From assembly GCA_963205235.1 (NCBI GenBank), contig CAUJIP010000038.1, positions 1-64,000 on the forward strand: a DNA stretch of 64,000 nt, given 5' to 3'. The DNA is from Pseudomonadota bacterium (GTDB lineage Bacteria; Pseudomonadota; Alphaproteobacteria; Rhodobacterales; Rhodobacteraceae). The position numbers and the translations under genes were made by a program. This document shows positions 9,199 through 19,799 of this stretch, one piece after another (within the stretch, counting starts at the first letter, position 1; each line of letters begins with the position of its first letter). The notes under the pieces are model-generated. The model searched no databases. It was not told the DNA's origin and saw only the letters and a program-made list of their open reading frames with translations.

Positions 9199-9816
9199 AT
9201 GCAACTGACGCTTAGCAATCTTGCCGTCGCGCGGGGCGGGGTGACGGTCCTCCAGGGCCTGTCCTTCACACTTGCACCCGGCAAGGCGCTGATCCTGCGC
9301 GGGCCGAACGGGTCGGGCAAGACCACGCTGTTGCGCACGCTTGCGGGCCTGCAACCCCCGGCGAGTGGCAGCTTTGACCTTCCCCCCGATGCCGTCGCCT
9401 ATGCGGCCCATGCCGACGGGCTGAAATCGACGCTGACAGTGGTCGAAAATCTGACCTTCTGGGCATCGATCTATGGTGGCCCGCCAATCGATCACGCGCT
9501 GCACGCGCTGGACCTTGTCGCGCTTTCCCGTCGCCGCGCGGGTGAGCTTTCCGCCGGGCAGAAGCGGCGGCTTGGCCTTGCCCGTCTTCTGGTCACCGGC
9601 CGCCCGCTTTGGCTTCTGGATGAACCGACCGTCAGCCTTGATGTCGCCTCGGTCGCGCTTTTTGCCAGGGTCGTCCGCCAGCATCTGGCCGCTGGCGGTC
9701 TGGCGGTGATTGCTACCCATGTCGATCTTGGCCTTCCCGAAGCGCAAGTGCTTGATCTTGAACCCCATCGTGCACGCCTGATCGCGCAGGACGGCTTTGA
9801 CGAGGCTTTTGCATGA
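9199..9816 (+). CDS. ccmA: Heme exporter ATPase CcmA
   Basis: CcmA is the ATPase of the CcmABCD complex, which releases heme-loaded CcmE for System I cytochrome c maturation. The 205-residue product is a complete ABC ATPase: Walker [10 protein letters not shown] at residues 35-43, signature [14 protein letters not shown] starting at 117, and Walker B LWLLDEPT with Asp141 and Glu142. Length is typical of CcmA. It opens the ccmABCDG run, and its stop overlaps the ccmB start by four bases (ATGA), indicating translational coupling. Confidence 0.96.
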   Translation: MQLTLSNLAVARGGVTVLQGLSFTLAPGKALILRGPNGSGKTTLLRTLAGLQPPASGSFDLPPDAVAYAAHADGLKSTLTVVENLTFWASIYGGPPIDHALHALDLVALSRRRAGELSAGQKRRLGLARLLVTGRPLWLLDEPTVSLDVASVALFARVVRQHLAAGGLAVIATHVDLGLPEAQVLDLEPHRARLIAQDGFDEAFA

Positions 9817-10469
9817 AGGCGCTGCTTCTTCGCGATCTTCGGTTGGCAATCCGGACCGGGGGCGGTTTTGGCCTTGGCCTTGCCTTCTTCTTCCTGCTGT
9901 CCGTGCTTGTGCCCTTGGGCGTCGGACCGGAAGGCGGCATTCTTGCACGTATTGCACCGGGCATCCTGTGGATCGGGGCGCTTTTGGCCTGTCTTCTCTC
10001 GCTTGACCGGATCTTCGCGCTAGATCACGAGGACGGCTCGCTTGACCTTCTGGCGACCGCACCCATTCCGCTTGAAGCCGTCGTCGCGCTGAAGGCCTTG
10101 GCGCATTGGTTGGTAACGGGGCTGCCGCTGACGCTTGTCGCGCCGGTGCTGGCCGTGTTCCTGAACCTTCCGCCTGCGGGATATCCTTGGCTGATGATCA
10201 GCCTGATTCTGGGCACTCCGGCCCTCTCGGTGATCGGGGCTTTCGGGGCCGCCCTGACTGTGGGGCTGCGGCGAGGTGGGTTGCTTCTAAGCCTCCTCGT
10301 CCTGCCGCTTTACGTCCCCACCCTGATCTTCGGGGCCGAGGTGATCCGTCGTGGGGCAGAAACCATGTCCCTGGCGACACCGCTTGCCCTTCTGGCGGCG
10401 ATCAGCCTTGGTGCCGTGGCTCTGTTACCCTTCGCCGCAGCGGCGGCGATCCGCGTCAATTTGCGCTAG
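9813..10469 (+). CDS. ccmB: Heme exporter permease CcmB
   Basis: CcmB is the membrane permease paired with CcmA. The 218-residue protein has six predicted transmembrane helices, the N-terminal [17 protein letters not shown] cytosolic start, and the family segment [21 protein letters not shown] between helices 2 and 3, which carries the conserved E-D-G-(S/T) motif. Start overlaps ccmA by four bases. About fifty bases separate its stop from ccmC. Confidence 0.96.
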   Translation: MKALLLRDLRLAIRTGGGFGLGLAFFFLLSVLVPLGVGPEGGILARIAPGILWIGALLACLLSLDRIFALDHEDGSLDLLATAPIPLEAVVALKALAHWLVTGLPLTLVAPVLAVFLNLPPAGYPWLMISLILGTPALSVIGAFGAALTVGLRRGGLLLSLLVLPLYVPTLIFGAEVIRRGAETMSLATPLALLAAISLGAVALLPFAAAAAIRVNLR

Positions 10470-10523
10470 CTTCTCGCGCGATGGTGTGTTGAGCGGCGGC
10501 GACGAAAAGGATAGGCCTTGCCC

Positions 10524-11252
10524 ATGTCGATCTGGGAATATGCAAACCCGAAGAAGTTCATGCAAACCTCGGCCTGGGCCTTGCCTTGGGTCGTCGGGCT
10601 GACGCTTGTCTGCCTTGTCGTCGGGCTAAGCTGGGGCTTCTTCTTCACGCCGGATGATTACAAGCAGGGCTCGACCGTCAAGATCATCTACATCCACGTT
10701 CCCGCCGCGATGATGGCGATCAACGCCTGGGGGATGATGCTTGTGACCTCGATGATCTGGATCATCCGCCGCCACCATGTGTCGGCGCTGGCGGCCAAGG
10801 CCGCGGCGCCGGTCGGGCTGACCTTCACCCTGATCGCGCTGGTGACCGGGGCCTTGTGGGGCCAGCCGATGTGGGGCACCTGGTGGGCCTGGGACCCGCG
10901 TCTGACCTCATTCCTGATCCTGACACTGTTCTACTTCGGCTACATGGCGCTTTGGGCGGCCATCGAGGACCCGGACACGGCGGCCGATCTGACGTCGATC
11001 CTGTGTCTGGTGGGATCAGTCTTCGCCGGACTTTCCCGCTATGCGGTGCTGTTCTGGAATCAGGGGCTGCATCAGGGGGCGTCGCTTAGCCTCGACGAGA
11101 AAGAGAATGTCTCGGACGTGTTCTGGCTGCCCTTGGTGATCTGTATCGCGGGGTTCGTGCTGTTGTTCCTGACCATGGTTCTGCTGCGGACCCGGACCGA
11201 GATTCGCTCTCGCCGTTTGAAGGCGCTTTTGGCGCGGGAGAGGGTGGCGTGA
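10524..11252 (+). CDS. ccmC: Heme-handling protein CcmC
   Basis: CcmC holds heme at the outer face of the membrane for transfer to CcmE. With the ATG start, the 242-residue product has six transmembrane helices, the tryptophan-rich WWAWD motif at residues 120-124, and the two expected heme-ligand histidines (His58 in IHVP and His183 in GLHQG). The N-terminus MSIWEYANPKKFM agrees with Rhodobacter HelC-type proteins as I remember them. A TTG two codons upstream (10518) has a better-spaced AAGG ribosome site, so two extra residues are possible. The stop overlaps ccmD by one base. Confidence 0.96.
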   Translation: MSIWEYANPKKFMQTSAWALPWVVGLTLVCLVVGLSWGFFFTPDDYKQGSTVKIIYIHVPAAMMAINAWGMMLVTSMIWIIRRHHVSALAAKAAAPVGLTFTLIALVTGALWGQPMWGTWWAWDPRLTSFLILTLFYFGYMALWAAIEDPDTAADLTSILCLVGSVFAGLSRYAVLFWNQGLHQGASLSLDEKENVSDVFWLPLVICIAGFVLLFLTMVLLRTRTEIRSRRLKALLARERVA

Positions 11253-11410
11253 TGCCCGATTTGGGAAAATACGCGATCTCGGTGCTGGGCTCCTATGTCG
11301 TGACGGCGGTCTTGGTCGCGGCGCTGGTCGGGCTGTCCTTGTGGCAGTCCGCGCGAATGAAACGGGCCTTGGCCGAGGTCGAGGCGCGGCAGGGGAAGAA
11401 TGATGGCTAG
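11252..11410 (+). CDS. ccmD: Small heme-exporter subunit CcmD
   Basis: This 52-residue protein has the CcmD layout: a short periplasmic lead with the conserved Tyr (MPDLGKYAISVLGSY), one transmembrane helix (VVTAVLVAALVGLSLW), then a charged Lys/Arg/Glu tail. CcmD retains holo-CcmE in the CcmABCD complex. The start ATG shares its A with the stop of ccmC, and the stop overlaps the ccmG start by 11 bases, so all three are probably translationally coupled. Confidence 0.9.
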   Translation: MPDLGKYAISVLGSYVVTAVLVAALVGLSLWQSARMKRALAEVEARQGKNDG

Positions 11411-11942
11411 ATGGGTGATGCTGCTGCCACCGGTCCTGTTCCTGGGGCTGGCGGGGCTGTTCTATTTCGGCATGCAGCGGGACAATCCGGGTGAGCTGCG
11501 GTCGGTCTTTGTTGGCCAGCCCGCCCCGGCGCTGCCGATGACGTCGATTGAAGGGATCCCGGCGCTGACGGACGCTGACCTGCGGGACGGCAAGGTCACG
11601 GTGGTGAACTTCTGGGCGACTTGGTGCCCGCCCTGCCGAGCCGAGCATCCGGTGCTGCTGAAAATGGCTTCGGATGGGGTGCGGGTTGCGGGGGTCAATA
11701 TCCGCGACGATGATGAAAAGGCGCTGGCCTACCTGACCGAGGAGGGCAATCCCTTCTTTGGCGTGGCCAGCGATCCTGCGATGCGCGGGGCGATCAACTG
11801 GGGGGTCACGGCCCCGCCGGAAACCTTCATCATCGGGGGGGACGGGACGGTTCTGTTCCGCTTTGTCGGGCCGCTGGTCGGCACCGATTACGAGGACCGG
11901 TTCGTTCCGGAACTGGCAAAGGCGCTGGCAGCTCAGGAATAG
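11400..11942 (+). CDS. ccmG: Periplasmic thioredoxin CcmG/DsbE
   Basis: CcmG reduces the heme-binding cysteines of apocytochrome c (directly or through CcmH) in the periplasm. The 180-residue product has an uncleaved N-terminal anchor (about residues 6-24), then a thioredoxin fold with the active-site WCPPC (Cys76 and Cys79), the family insert before it, and the cis-proline region GVTAPPETFIIGGDG. It ends the ccm block here; ccmE, ccmF and ccmH are not in this window. A small hairpin with a T-rich tail follows. Confidence 0.95.
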   Translation: MMARWVMLLPPVLFLGLAGLFYFGMQRDNPGELRSVFVGQPAPALPMTSIEGIPALTDADLRDGKVTVVNFWATWCPPCRAEHPVLLKMASDGVRVAGVNIRDDDEKALAYLTEEGNPFFGVASDPAMRGAINWGVTAPPETFIIGGDGTVLFRFVGPLVGTDYEDRFVPELAKALAAQE

Positions 11943-11949
11943 TGCCCAC

Positions 11950-11969
11950 GGCGGACAGATTTTTCCGCC
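11950..11969 (+). terminator. Weak intrinsic terminator after ccmG
   Basis: A 6-bp stem (GGCGGA at 11950-11955 with TCCGCC at 11964-11969) closes an 8-base loop and is followed by CTTTAATTT. It starts eight bases after the ccmG stop and could end the sec-ccm transcript. The short stem keeps confidence low. Confidence 0.45.
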
Positions 11970-12064
11970 CTTTAATTTCAAGGGGTTGGCCGTGAGCATT
12001 CAAGAATTCTTAACCTGAAGTCGATGGACCAACCCAAAAAGAAGGGGCCGCAGAACGGCCCACC

Positions 12065-12229
12065 CTACGGGCGCTGTGTCCGTGGTTTGCGATCTGGCAG
12101 GAATTGGGTCAGCGCTGTTCGGGCCAGCCGCAGAAGCGGGCGGCGCGACAGGACGGGGGTTCTGGTTTGTGCCGCAACCATTGCATCAATTTCGGCCTGC
12201 GAGCGCAGTTTGGGAAAGCGGGGGTCCAT
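12065..12229 (-). CDS. Possible small basic protein, unknown function
   Basis: In the roughly 400-base gap between ccmG and acnA, a 54-codon frame reads from ATG to TAG on the minus strand. An AGAAGG ribosome site lies seven bases before the ATG, and the codons look like the host's. The product is strongly basic (many Arg), starts MDPRFPKLRSQAEIDAMVAA, and shows no membrane segment or motif I recognise. It could be a real small gene or chance. Its frame lies downstream of the acnA terminator on the same strand, so it would need its own promoter. The rest of the gap holds only the ccmG hairpin and one AAGAATTCTTAA stretch at about 12002-12013. Confidence 0.4.
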   Translation of the reverse strand: MDPRFPKLRSQAEIDAMVAAQTRTPVLSRRPLLRLARTALTQFLPDRKPRTQRP

Positions 12230-12289
12230 GGGGCGGCCTTCTGGCTTGGGGTGTCAGAAGTCTTGGCGACGGACCCTTGAGAAATGCTG

Positions 12290-12312
12290 AAGGCCCGGAC
12301 GTGCCGGGCCTT
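12290..12312 (-). terminator. Terminator hairpin downstream of acnA
   Basis: A perfect 9-bp GC-rich stem (AAGGCCCGG at 12290-12298 with CCGGGCCTT at 12304-12312) closes a 5-base loop about 30 bases past the acnA stop. The run of T after the stem on the minus strand is poor, so it may depend on stem strength. Confidence 0.6.
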
Positions 12313-12340
12313 TGCATCTGGAAACAATCCGTTTCGAATA

Positions 12341-15025
<2,685 letters not shown>

Positions 15026-15057
15026 CTTGTTGGCTCCTTAGGGAAGGCGGTGCAGCC

Positions 15058-15077
15058 ATTGTATGCAATTGTATGCC
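15058..15077. promoter_or_regulatory. Tandem ATTGTATGC repeat upstream of acnA, possible operator
   Basis: ATTGTATGCA at 15058-15067 is followed directly by ATTGTATGCC at 15068-15077. The junction also gives ATTG-TATG-CAAT, an inverted repeat resembling operators of FCD-type GntR regulators. It lies 33-52 bases upstream of the acnA start, where a regulator would overlap the promoter. The binding protein is unknown. Confidence 0.4.
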
Positions 15078-15210
15078 GAATATCCAGCCCCTTTGCGGGC
15101 TTTCCTTCGGGTGTGTCATGCCAGATTGCAGGGCTCTCGCAAATCCTTGATTGGCATGTGACTGTCTGCATCCCTATAACGGGATGGGGAACAGGGTTCA
15201 GGATACCAGG

Positions 15211-15906
15211 ATGCGACATATCGTCAGCGCCGCTTGTGGCATATGGCTTGCCGCCACCGGGGCCATTCAGGCCGAACCGGTTGTGGTGGTCGAGCTTTAC
15301 ACCTCGCAAGGGTGTTCGTCCTGTCCACCGGCGGATGAATTCATTGCGATGCTGGCCTCGGACCCGCGTATTCTGCCCTTGGCGTTGCATGTCGACTATT
15401 GGGATTACATCGGCTGGGCGGATGTTTTCGCGCAGTCCAAGTTCACCGACCGCCAGCGCGCCTATGCCAAGGCGGAAGGGTCGCGAACAATCTATACGCC
15501 GCAGCTGATCATCGGAGGGCAGGACCGGGTCGAAGGCTTTGCGCCCGAAGAAACCGCCGAACGGCTGCGCGAGCATCTGGCAGCGGGAACGCCGATCCTG
15601 CTGACCGTGACGCGCGAGGGGGATCATCTGGTGATCCGCGCCGAGGCCGACCCGCCGCTGACCGAACCGGTGCGGGTGCAATTGGTGCGCTACAAGCCGC
15701 AAGAGACCGTGATGATCGAGCGGGGCGAGAACGCGGGCCGCGCGATCACCTATACCAACATCGTCACCTCATGGCAGCGGCTGGATGACTGGTCGGGGCA
15801 AACCCCGCTGGAAGTGACGGCACCCTTCGATGGCGACGAACCGGGTGCAGTGATCATCCAGACCGAGGGACCGTCAGCCATTCTGGCAGCGGCGCGGGTC
15901 GACTGA
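15211..15906 (+). CDS. DUF1223 thioredoxin-like secreted protein
   Basis: The 231-residue product has a signal peptide ending around AIQA-EP (residues 1-21). A thioredoxin-fold start follows: VVVVELYTSQGCSSCPPAD, with Cys35 and Cys38 in a CxxC arrangement, as in DUF1223 proteins. The family contains periplasmic or secreted redox-like proteins with no settled substrate. The ATG at 15211 keeps the signal peptide at the extreme N-terminus; earlier in-frame ATGs add non-hydrophobic sequence. It is divergent from acnA and convergent with the acyltransferase gene. Confidence 0.85.
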   Translation: MRHIVSAACGIWLAATGAIQAEPVVVVELYTSQGCSSCPPADEFIAMLASDPRILPLALHVDYWDYIGWADVFAQSKFTDRQRAYAKAEGSRTIYTPQLIIGGQDRVEGFAPEETAERLREHLAAGTPILLTVTREGDHLVIRAEADPPLTEPVRVQLVRYKPQETVMIERGENAGRAITYTNIVTSWQRLDDWSGQTPLEVTAPFDGDEPGAVIIQTEGPSAILAAARVD

Positions 15907-15930
15907 CGCGGCGGTGCGCTGTAGCGCAGC

Positions 15931-16824
15931 CTACAGAGTGCCGCCCTTCCAGCGCCGGTGAATCCAGAACCATTGGCCGGGGTCGGCCAGAACACGGGTT
16001 TCAAGCGCGACGGTCACCTCACGCATCATGGTTTCGGGATCGCTTGGCGCGATGGGTGCATCCAGCGTCACGCTGAACCCCAGCCCGTCGGGCTGCCGGA
16101 TTGCAAAGAACGGGATCAGGTCGGCCTTCAGCCGCAGCGCCAGTTCTGCGGCGGAAAGCGCAGTCCGCGCAGGGCGGCCAAGGAAGGGCAGGGCGGGTGC
16201 GCCCGGCACATCCTGATCGAACAGCAGGACCAGTTGGCCGCCCTCTTTCAGATGCCGGACAAAGCCCGCCGTCCCGGCCCGGCCTTGCGGAAACACCGGG
16301 CCGCCGAAGGCCTGCATGGTCTTGACGTAATGCGCGTTGAAGTAACGGTTGGAAAGGTTGCGATATAGCCCGCCAATCACGAAGCCTTTTGCCACAAGCG
16401 CGGCGCGCGCGGCTTCGTAGTTGCCGAAATGGCCTGACACCAGGATCACCGGACGTTTCTGGTCCCGTGCGGTCACCAGCGCCTGATAACCCAAACCTTC
16501 GGGCGTGATTTCGGCTGCACGCGCCATGAATGCCTTGGTCGAATAGTTTTCGATCAAGGTGCGTCCGGCGTTATCCAAGACCTGATCCGCGATCCGGTTG
16601 CGGTCAGTCTCGGTCTGATCTGGCCAGATCAGGTGCAGGTTTTCACGCGCCCGGGTGCGATAGCCCGCAATCGGCCCGATCACCCGGCGCATCAGCCAGC
16701 CCACAAAGGCGACCCGGACGGGGTAGGGCAACAGAAGCGCCGTACCGATCAGCCCGCGCAAGCCCAGGTTCACCGCGAAATGGTCAAGCCGGAAGGGTGG
16801 TCGGTCTTGGCCTGGGGAGGACAT
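15931..16824 (-). CDS. LpxL/HtrB-like lauroyl acyltransferase
   Basis: Members of this family add a secondary acyl chain to lipid A at the inner membrane. The 297-residue product has an N-terminal hydrophobic segment (about residues 24-45), the catalytic HX4E motif HFGNYE with His132 and Glu137, and later family segments FDQDVPGAPALPFLGRP and GSALRL-like AELALRLKADLIPFF. The donor and acceptor cannot be told from sequence, so it could act on lipid A or another glycolipid. It lies 11 bases downstream of the EamA transporter gene on the same strand. Confidence 0.85.
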   Translation of the reverse strand: MSSPGQDRPPFRLDHFAVNLGLRGLIGTALLLPYPVRVAFVGWLMRRVIGPIAGYRTRARENLHLIWPDQTETDRNRIADQVLDNAGRTLIENYSTKAFMARAAEITPEGLGYQALVTARDQKRPVILVSGHFGNYEAARAALVAKGFVIGGLYRNLSNRYFNAHYVKTMQAFGGPVFPQGRAGTAGFVRHLKEGGQLVLLFDQDVPGAPALPFLGRPARTALSAAELALRLKADLIPFFAIRQPDGLGFSVTLDAPIAPSDPETMMREVTVALETRVLADPGQWFWIHRRWKGGTL

Positions 16825-16835
16825 GCCAGTTCTGC

Positions 16836-17735
16836 CTAAGGGGCGCGGTCGGCCCGGTTTTCACGGTGCCAGACATAAAGTCCCGCTGACACGATCACAA
16901 GCGCACCGATCACGGTCCAGTGGTCGGGCCACTGGCCAAACAGGATCGCACCCCAGAACGTGGCGAAGATGATGCCAAGATACGAAAAGGGGGCGACGAT
17001 CCCCGCCTCGGTGATGGAAAAGCTGCGGATGATGCAAAGCTGCGCCCCGGTGCCAAGGCAGCCGATCAGGACGAACTTCCAGATATCCTCGGCGGCGACC
17101 GGTTCCCAGACAAAGGGCAGGATGGCCCCGGCAGCGATGGAGCCAAACAGCGCGGCATAGATCATCGATGCCCAGACGCTTTCCTGCGCACCAATCTTTC
17201 GGGTCAGAAGTGCGCTTGTGGCATAGGAAATCGCGCAACCAACCGGCATCAGCGCCCACCAGGTAAAGATACCGGCACCGGGGCGGATCACGATCAGCGC
17301 GCCGATCAGGGCTGCAACCACCCCGGCAACCCGGCGCGGCCCAAGCTTTTCGCCAAGGAAAAGTGCCGCGCCAAGGGTGATCAGCACAGGGTTGGTGTCG
17401 GCAATCGCCGTCGCCTCGGCCAGACCGATATGGGGCAAGGACAGGAAGAAGAACGAGGTCGCGCCAAGTTGCGAGGCAGAGCGCCAGAAGTGCAGCACCG
17501 GAAACCGGGTGCGCAGGACCGTGCCAAGGCTGGGCAGCCGGGGCCGAAAGAAGCCCGGCCCAAGGATCACCAGAACCAGCAGGAATTGCCCGAAGAACCG
17601 GGTCCAGATGACTTGCGGGGCCGGATAGCGTTGGATCAGCCCCTTGGCGACCGCGTCCATCGTGCTGAACAACAGGATCGCGGTGATCATCAGCGCGATG
17701 CCGCGCGTGACTTGGGAAGGGGAGGGAATCGTCAT
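16836..17735 (-). CDS. EamA/DMT-family transporter
   Basis: This 299-residue membrane protein has ten predicted transmembrane helices in two EamA repeats, typical of drug/metabolite transporters (RhaT/YdcZ superfamily). Segments such as FSTMDAVAKGLIQRYPAPQVIWTR and the repeat beginning near GCAISYATSALLTRK mark each half (shown here in part). The ATG at 17735 gives MTIPSPSQVTRG; an upstream in-frame TTG at 17771 would add twelve hydrophilic residues and is less likely. The substrate is unknown. It is divergent from the beta-barrel gene and probably co-transcribed with the acyltransferase. Confidence 0.85.
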   Translation of the reverse strand: MTIPSPSQVTRGIALMITAILLFSTMDAVAKGLIQRYPAPQVIWTRFFGQFLLVLVILGPGFFRPRLPSLGTVLRTRFPVLHFWRSASQLGATSFFFLSLPHIGLAEATAIADTNPVLITLGAALFLGEKLGPRRVAGVVAALIGALIVIRPGAGIFTWWALMPVGCAISYATSALLTRKIGAQESVWASMIYAALFGSIAAGAILPFVWEPVAAEDIWKFVLIGCLGTGAQLCIIRSFSITEAGIVAPFSYLGIIFATFWGAILFGQWPDHWTVIGALVIVSAGLYVWHRENRADRAP

Positions 17736-17875
17736 CTGCCGGACGCTAGGAGGAAGGTCGGGGCGGGACAAGCGGAAAGGGAGACTCCGGATGGGGTAGG
17801 GTCAGGAAGACCGTAGTTGGAATGCGTCACCGCCTGTGCTATCCGGCAAATAATATAGTCTTTTCGAGGATTTTC

Positions 17876-18457
17876 ATGTTTAAGAATGTCGTGTTTTGTG
17901 CAGCTTGCCTTGTGACCGGTCCAGCGCTTGCCGGTGGCCCGCTGGCAGTTGAACCCGAGCCCGCCCCCGCCCCCGCCGCAGCCCCTGTGGCCGATCTTGA
18001 CTGGACGGGGTTCTATGTCGGCTTGATGACCGGGAACGGCGAGTTCGGCTATGGGTCGCCGGCTGAGTATTCGCACTACGGGATCCAGGCGGGCTACCTG
18101 CGCGATTTCGGCACCTTCGTTTTGGGTGGCGAACTGGCCTACATGACGGGCGATCAGAAGGGCTCGGGGACGCTTGGGTTCACATCGACCCGGGCGAAGC
18201 TGATCGGCGGTCTGAGCCTGGACAGGGTCATGCCCTATGGCTTTGCCGGGTTGTCGAATTTTTCGGTCGACTATGGATCGTCGGAGATCAGCGACAGCTT
18301 CCAGATTTATGGGCTGGGCGCGCGCTTTGCCCTGGGGGCAAGCGGTCGTCATGTCTTTGGCGTCGAGTATCTGGTCGAGAAAGACAGTGACTTCAATGAC
18401 TTCGGCGCACCGGCGGACAATTCGGAAGTTTCGCTGCGCTATGATTTCCGGTTCTAG
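17876..18457 (+). CDS. Small outer-membrane beta-barrel protein
   Basis: The 193-residue protein starts with a signal peptide (MFKNVVFCAACLVTGPALAG) and a Pro/Ala-rich linker. The DWTGFYVGLMTGNGEFGYG stretch that follows is typical of first strands in alphaproteobacterial Omp25/RopB-like 8-strand barrels. Alternating aromatic/polar strands follow, and the chain ends SLRYDFRF with a C-terminal Phe as barrel proteins do. The start is fixed by CGAGGA five bases upstream. Function beyond the outer-membrane location is unknown. It converges with fliG nine bases away. Confidence 0.8.
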   Translation: MFKNVVFCAACLVTGPALAGGPLAVEPEPAPAPAAAPVADLDWTGFYVGLMTGNGEFGYGSPAEYSHYGIQAGYLRDFGTFVLGGELAYMTGDQKGSGTLGFTSTRAKLIGGLSLDRVMPYGFAGLSNFSVDYGSSEISDSFQIYGLGARFALGASGRHVFGVEYLVEKDSDFNDFGAPADNSEVSLRYDFRF

Positions 18458-18466
18458 AGCCAGATC

Positions 18467-19570
18467 CTAGTCGGTTTCCGGCTGGATCAGGGTCAGTTCG
18501 CCTGCGCCTTCCAGTTGACGGATGGCGAGGATGATGGCGTTCATCGCATCCTCGCCTTCCTTTTCCTTCACTTTTCCGCGCGTCTCCATCTCTTCGCGCA
18601 GGCCTTGGGCCAGACGCTGCGAGATGTTGGCAAGGATGAATTCCGCGGCCTCGGCCAGCTTGGGTTTGCCCTGCGCGGCGGCCAGCGCTGTGACGAGGAT
18701 CGGTTGTTCGACCAGACGGGTGATCTTGGGCGCGTCGCGGGGCGACAGGCGGGCCGGGATATGCACAAAGGTAAAGATCGCGCGGCGCACTTCAGCGGCA
18801 AAGGCGGCATCTTCACTTTCCAGGCCTTCGAGCACATCGTCGCGGGTCAGCGAGGGCGAGACGTTCAGGATCGCCCCCACCCGTTCCACCGGGCCGACAT
18901 CAAAGGCGCGGGCGGGTTGGTTGTCGAGTTCGGCCAAGAGCGCCGCCCCGATCCGGCGCACGGTTTCGGGATCGGTATTGCCGGTCATCGATACGGCATA
19001 GGCCACGCGGCGCGCCCGGTCGCCGGGCAGGCGGCCAAGGATTTCGGCGGCCTTCGGGACGGGCAGTTTCGACAGCATGACGGCGCCAACCTCAACCGCC
19101 TCATCCGCAAGGATCGGCAGCAGGCGGTCGATGGGCAGCGCGGTGATCCGTTCCCACGGGTCAACCTTGGACGAGGCCGAGGCCATGCGGCGCAGGCGCG
19201 AGGCGGCGGATTGGGAGATGTGGCCGTCCATCATCGACAGCGCGCCTTCGATCCCACCGGGGAAGGCAAGACCGACGGATTCCAGTTCGGACAGGAATTC
19301 GCCGACGACGGCATCCAGCGTGACCCGGTCGATCAGCCGCATCTTGCCCATCTGTTCTGCAAGGGCCGCCTGCATATGTTCGGGAAGCGAGGCGAGCGGC
19401 AGGGAGCTGCCTTCGGTCAGCAGGTGCCGGACAATGACTGCGGCCTTCTGGCGCGGGGTCAGGCCGGGGCGGACGGTTGTCGTGGGGGAAATCGTCACAG
19501 CCCGACGGTCGGGAAAGATCCGGGCAAGGGGCACCAGGTCCTGGGGCATTGCAACCTCATTGATTCGCAC
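18467..19570 (-). CDS. fliG: Flagellar motor switch protein FliG (orphan)
   Basis: FliG is the rotor protein that couples the MS ring to the C ring and receives torque from the stator. The 367-residue product contains the N-terminal helices (LTPRQKAAVIVRHLL), middle-domain armadillo helices, and the C-terminal domain with charged helices including RLSPRDAPKITRLVEQP and LRAIFTF-like segments. It diverges from the enterobacterial protein but has the right length and order. No other flagellar gene is nearby. A TTAACC half-site like those bound by CtrA lies about 30 bases upstream; a single half-site is weak evidence. Start may be ATG at 19549 instead. Confidence 0.75.
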   Translation of the reverse strand: MRINEVAMPQDLVPLARIFPDRRAVTISPTTTVRPGLTPRQKAAVIVRHLLTEGSSLPLASLPEHMQAALAEQMGKMRLIDRVTLDAVVGEFLSELESVGLAFPGGIEGALSMMDGHISQSAASRLRRMASASSKVDPWERITALPIDRLLPILADEAVEVGAVMLSKLPVPKAAEILGRLPGDRARRVAYAVSMTGNTDPETVRRIGAALLAELDNQPARAFDVGPVERVGAILNVSPSLTRDDVLEGLESEDAAFAAEVRRAIFTFVHIPARLSPRDAPKITRLVEQPILVTALAAAQGKPKLAEAAEFILANISQRLAQGLREEMETRGKVKEKEGEDAMNAIILAIRQLEGAGELTLIQPETD

Positions 19571-19619
19571 ACAACAAGGGTCGCAGCCCCAGGTTAACGG
19601 CTGCTTGATCCAGACCGGG

Positions 19620-19784
19620 TCAACTTGTCGGGGCTTCGACGCAGGTGCCTGTTTCGGCGTCCCAGATCATGCCCGGCAGGCAGCTTGCGGCGGTCTGGTC
19701 CAGCGCCTCGCCCCGGCAGGTGGCCAGGGCGAGGGTTGGCAGGACAGTCAGGGTCAGAACGGAAAGGGTCGCAAGAATCTTCAT
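19620..19784 (-). CDS. Small secreted protein with a CxxGxxWDxxTxxC motif
   Basis: A 54-residue product reads from ATG to TGA: a clear signal peptide (MKILATLSVLTLTVLPTLALA) and a mature part of about 33 residues with three cysteines. It contains CLPGMIWDAETGTC. The same cysteine motif occurs in the gene just upstream on this strand (CKKGEVWDEKTEAC). The two genes are 15 bases apart and probably form an operon. The motif resembles small disulfide modules such as chitin-binding type-2 fragments, but no function can be assigned. Confidence 0.7.
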   Translation of the reverse strand: MKILATLSVLTLTVLPTLALATCRGEALDQTAASCLPGMIWDAETGTCVEAPTS

Positions 19785-19799
19785 GAAGCCCCCATCAGG

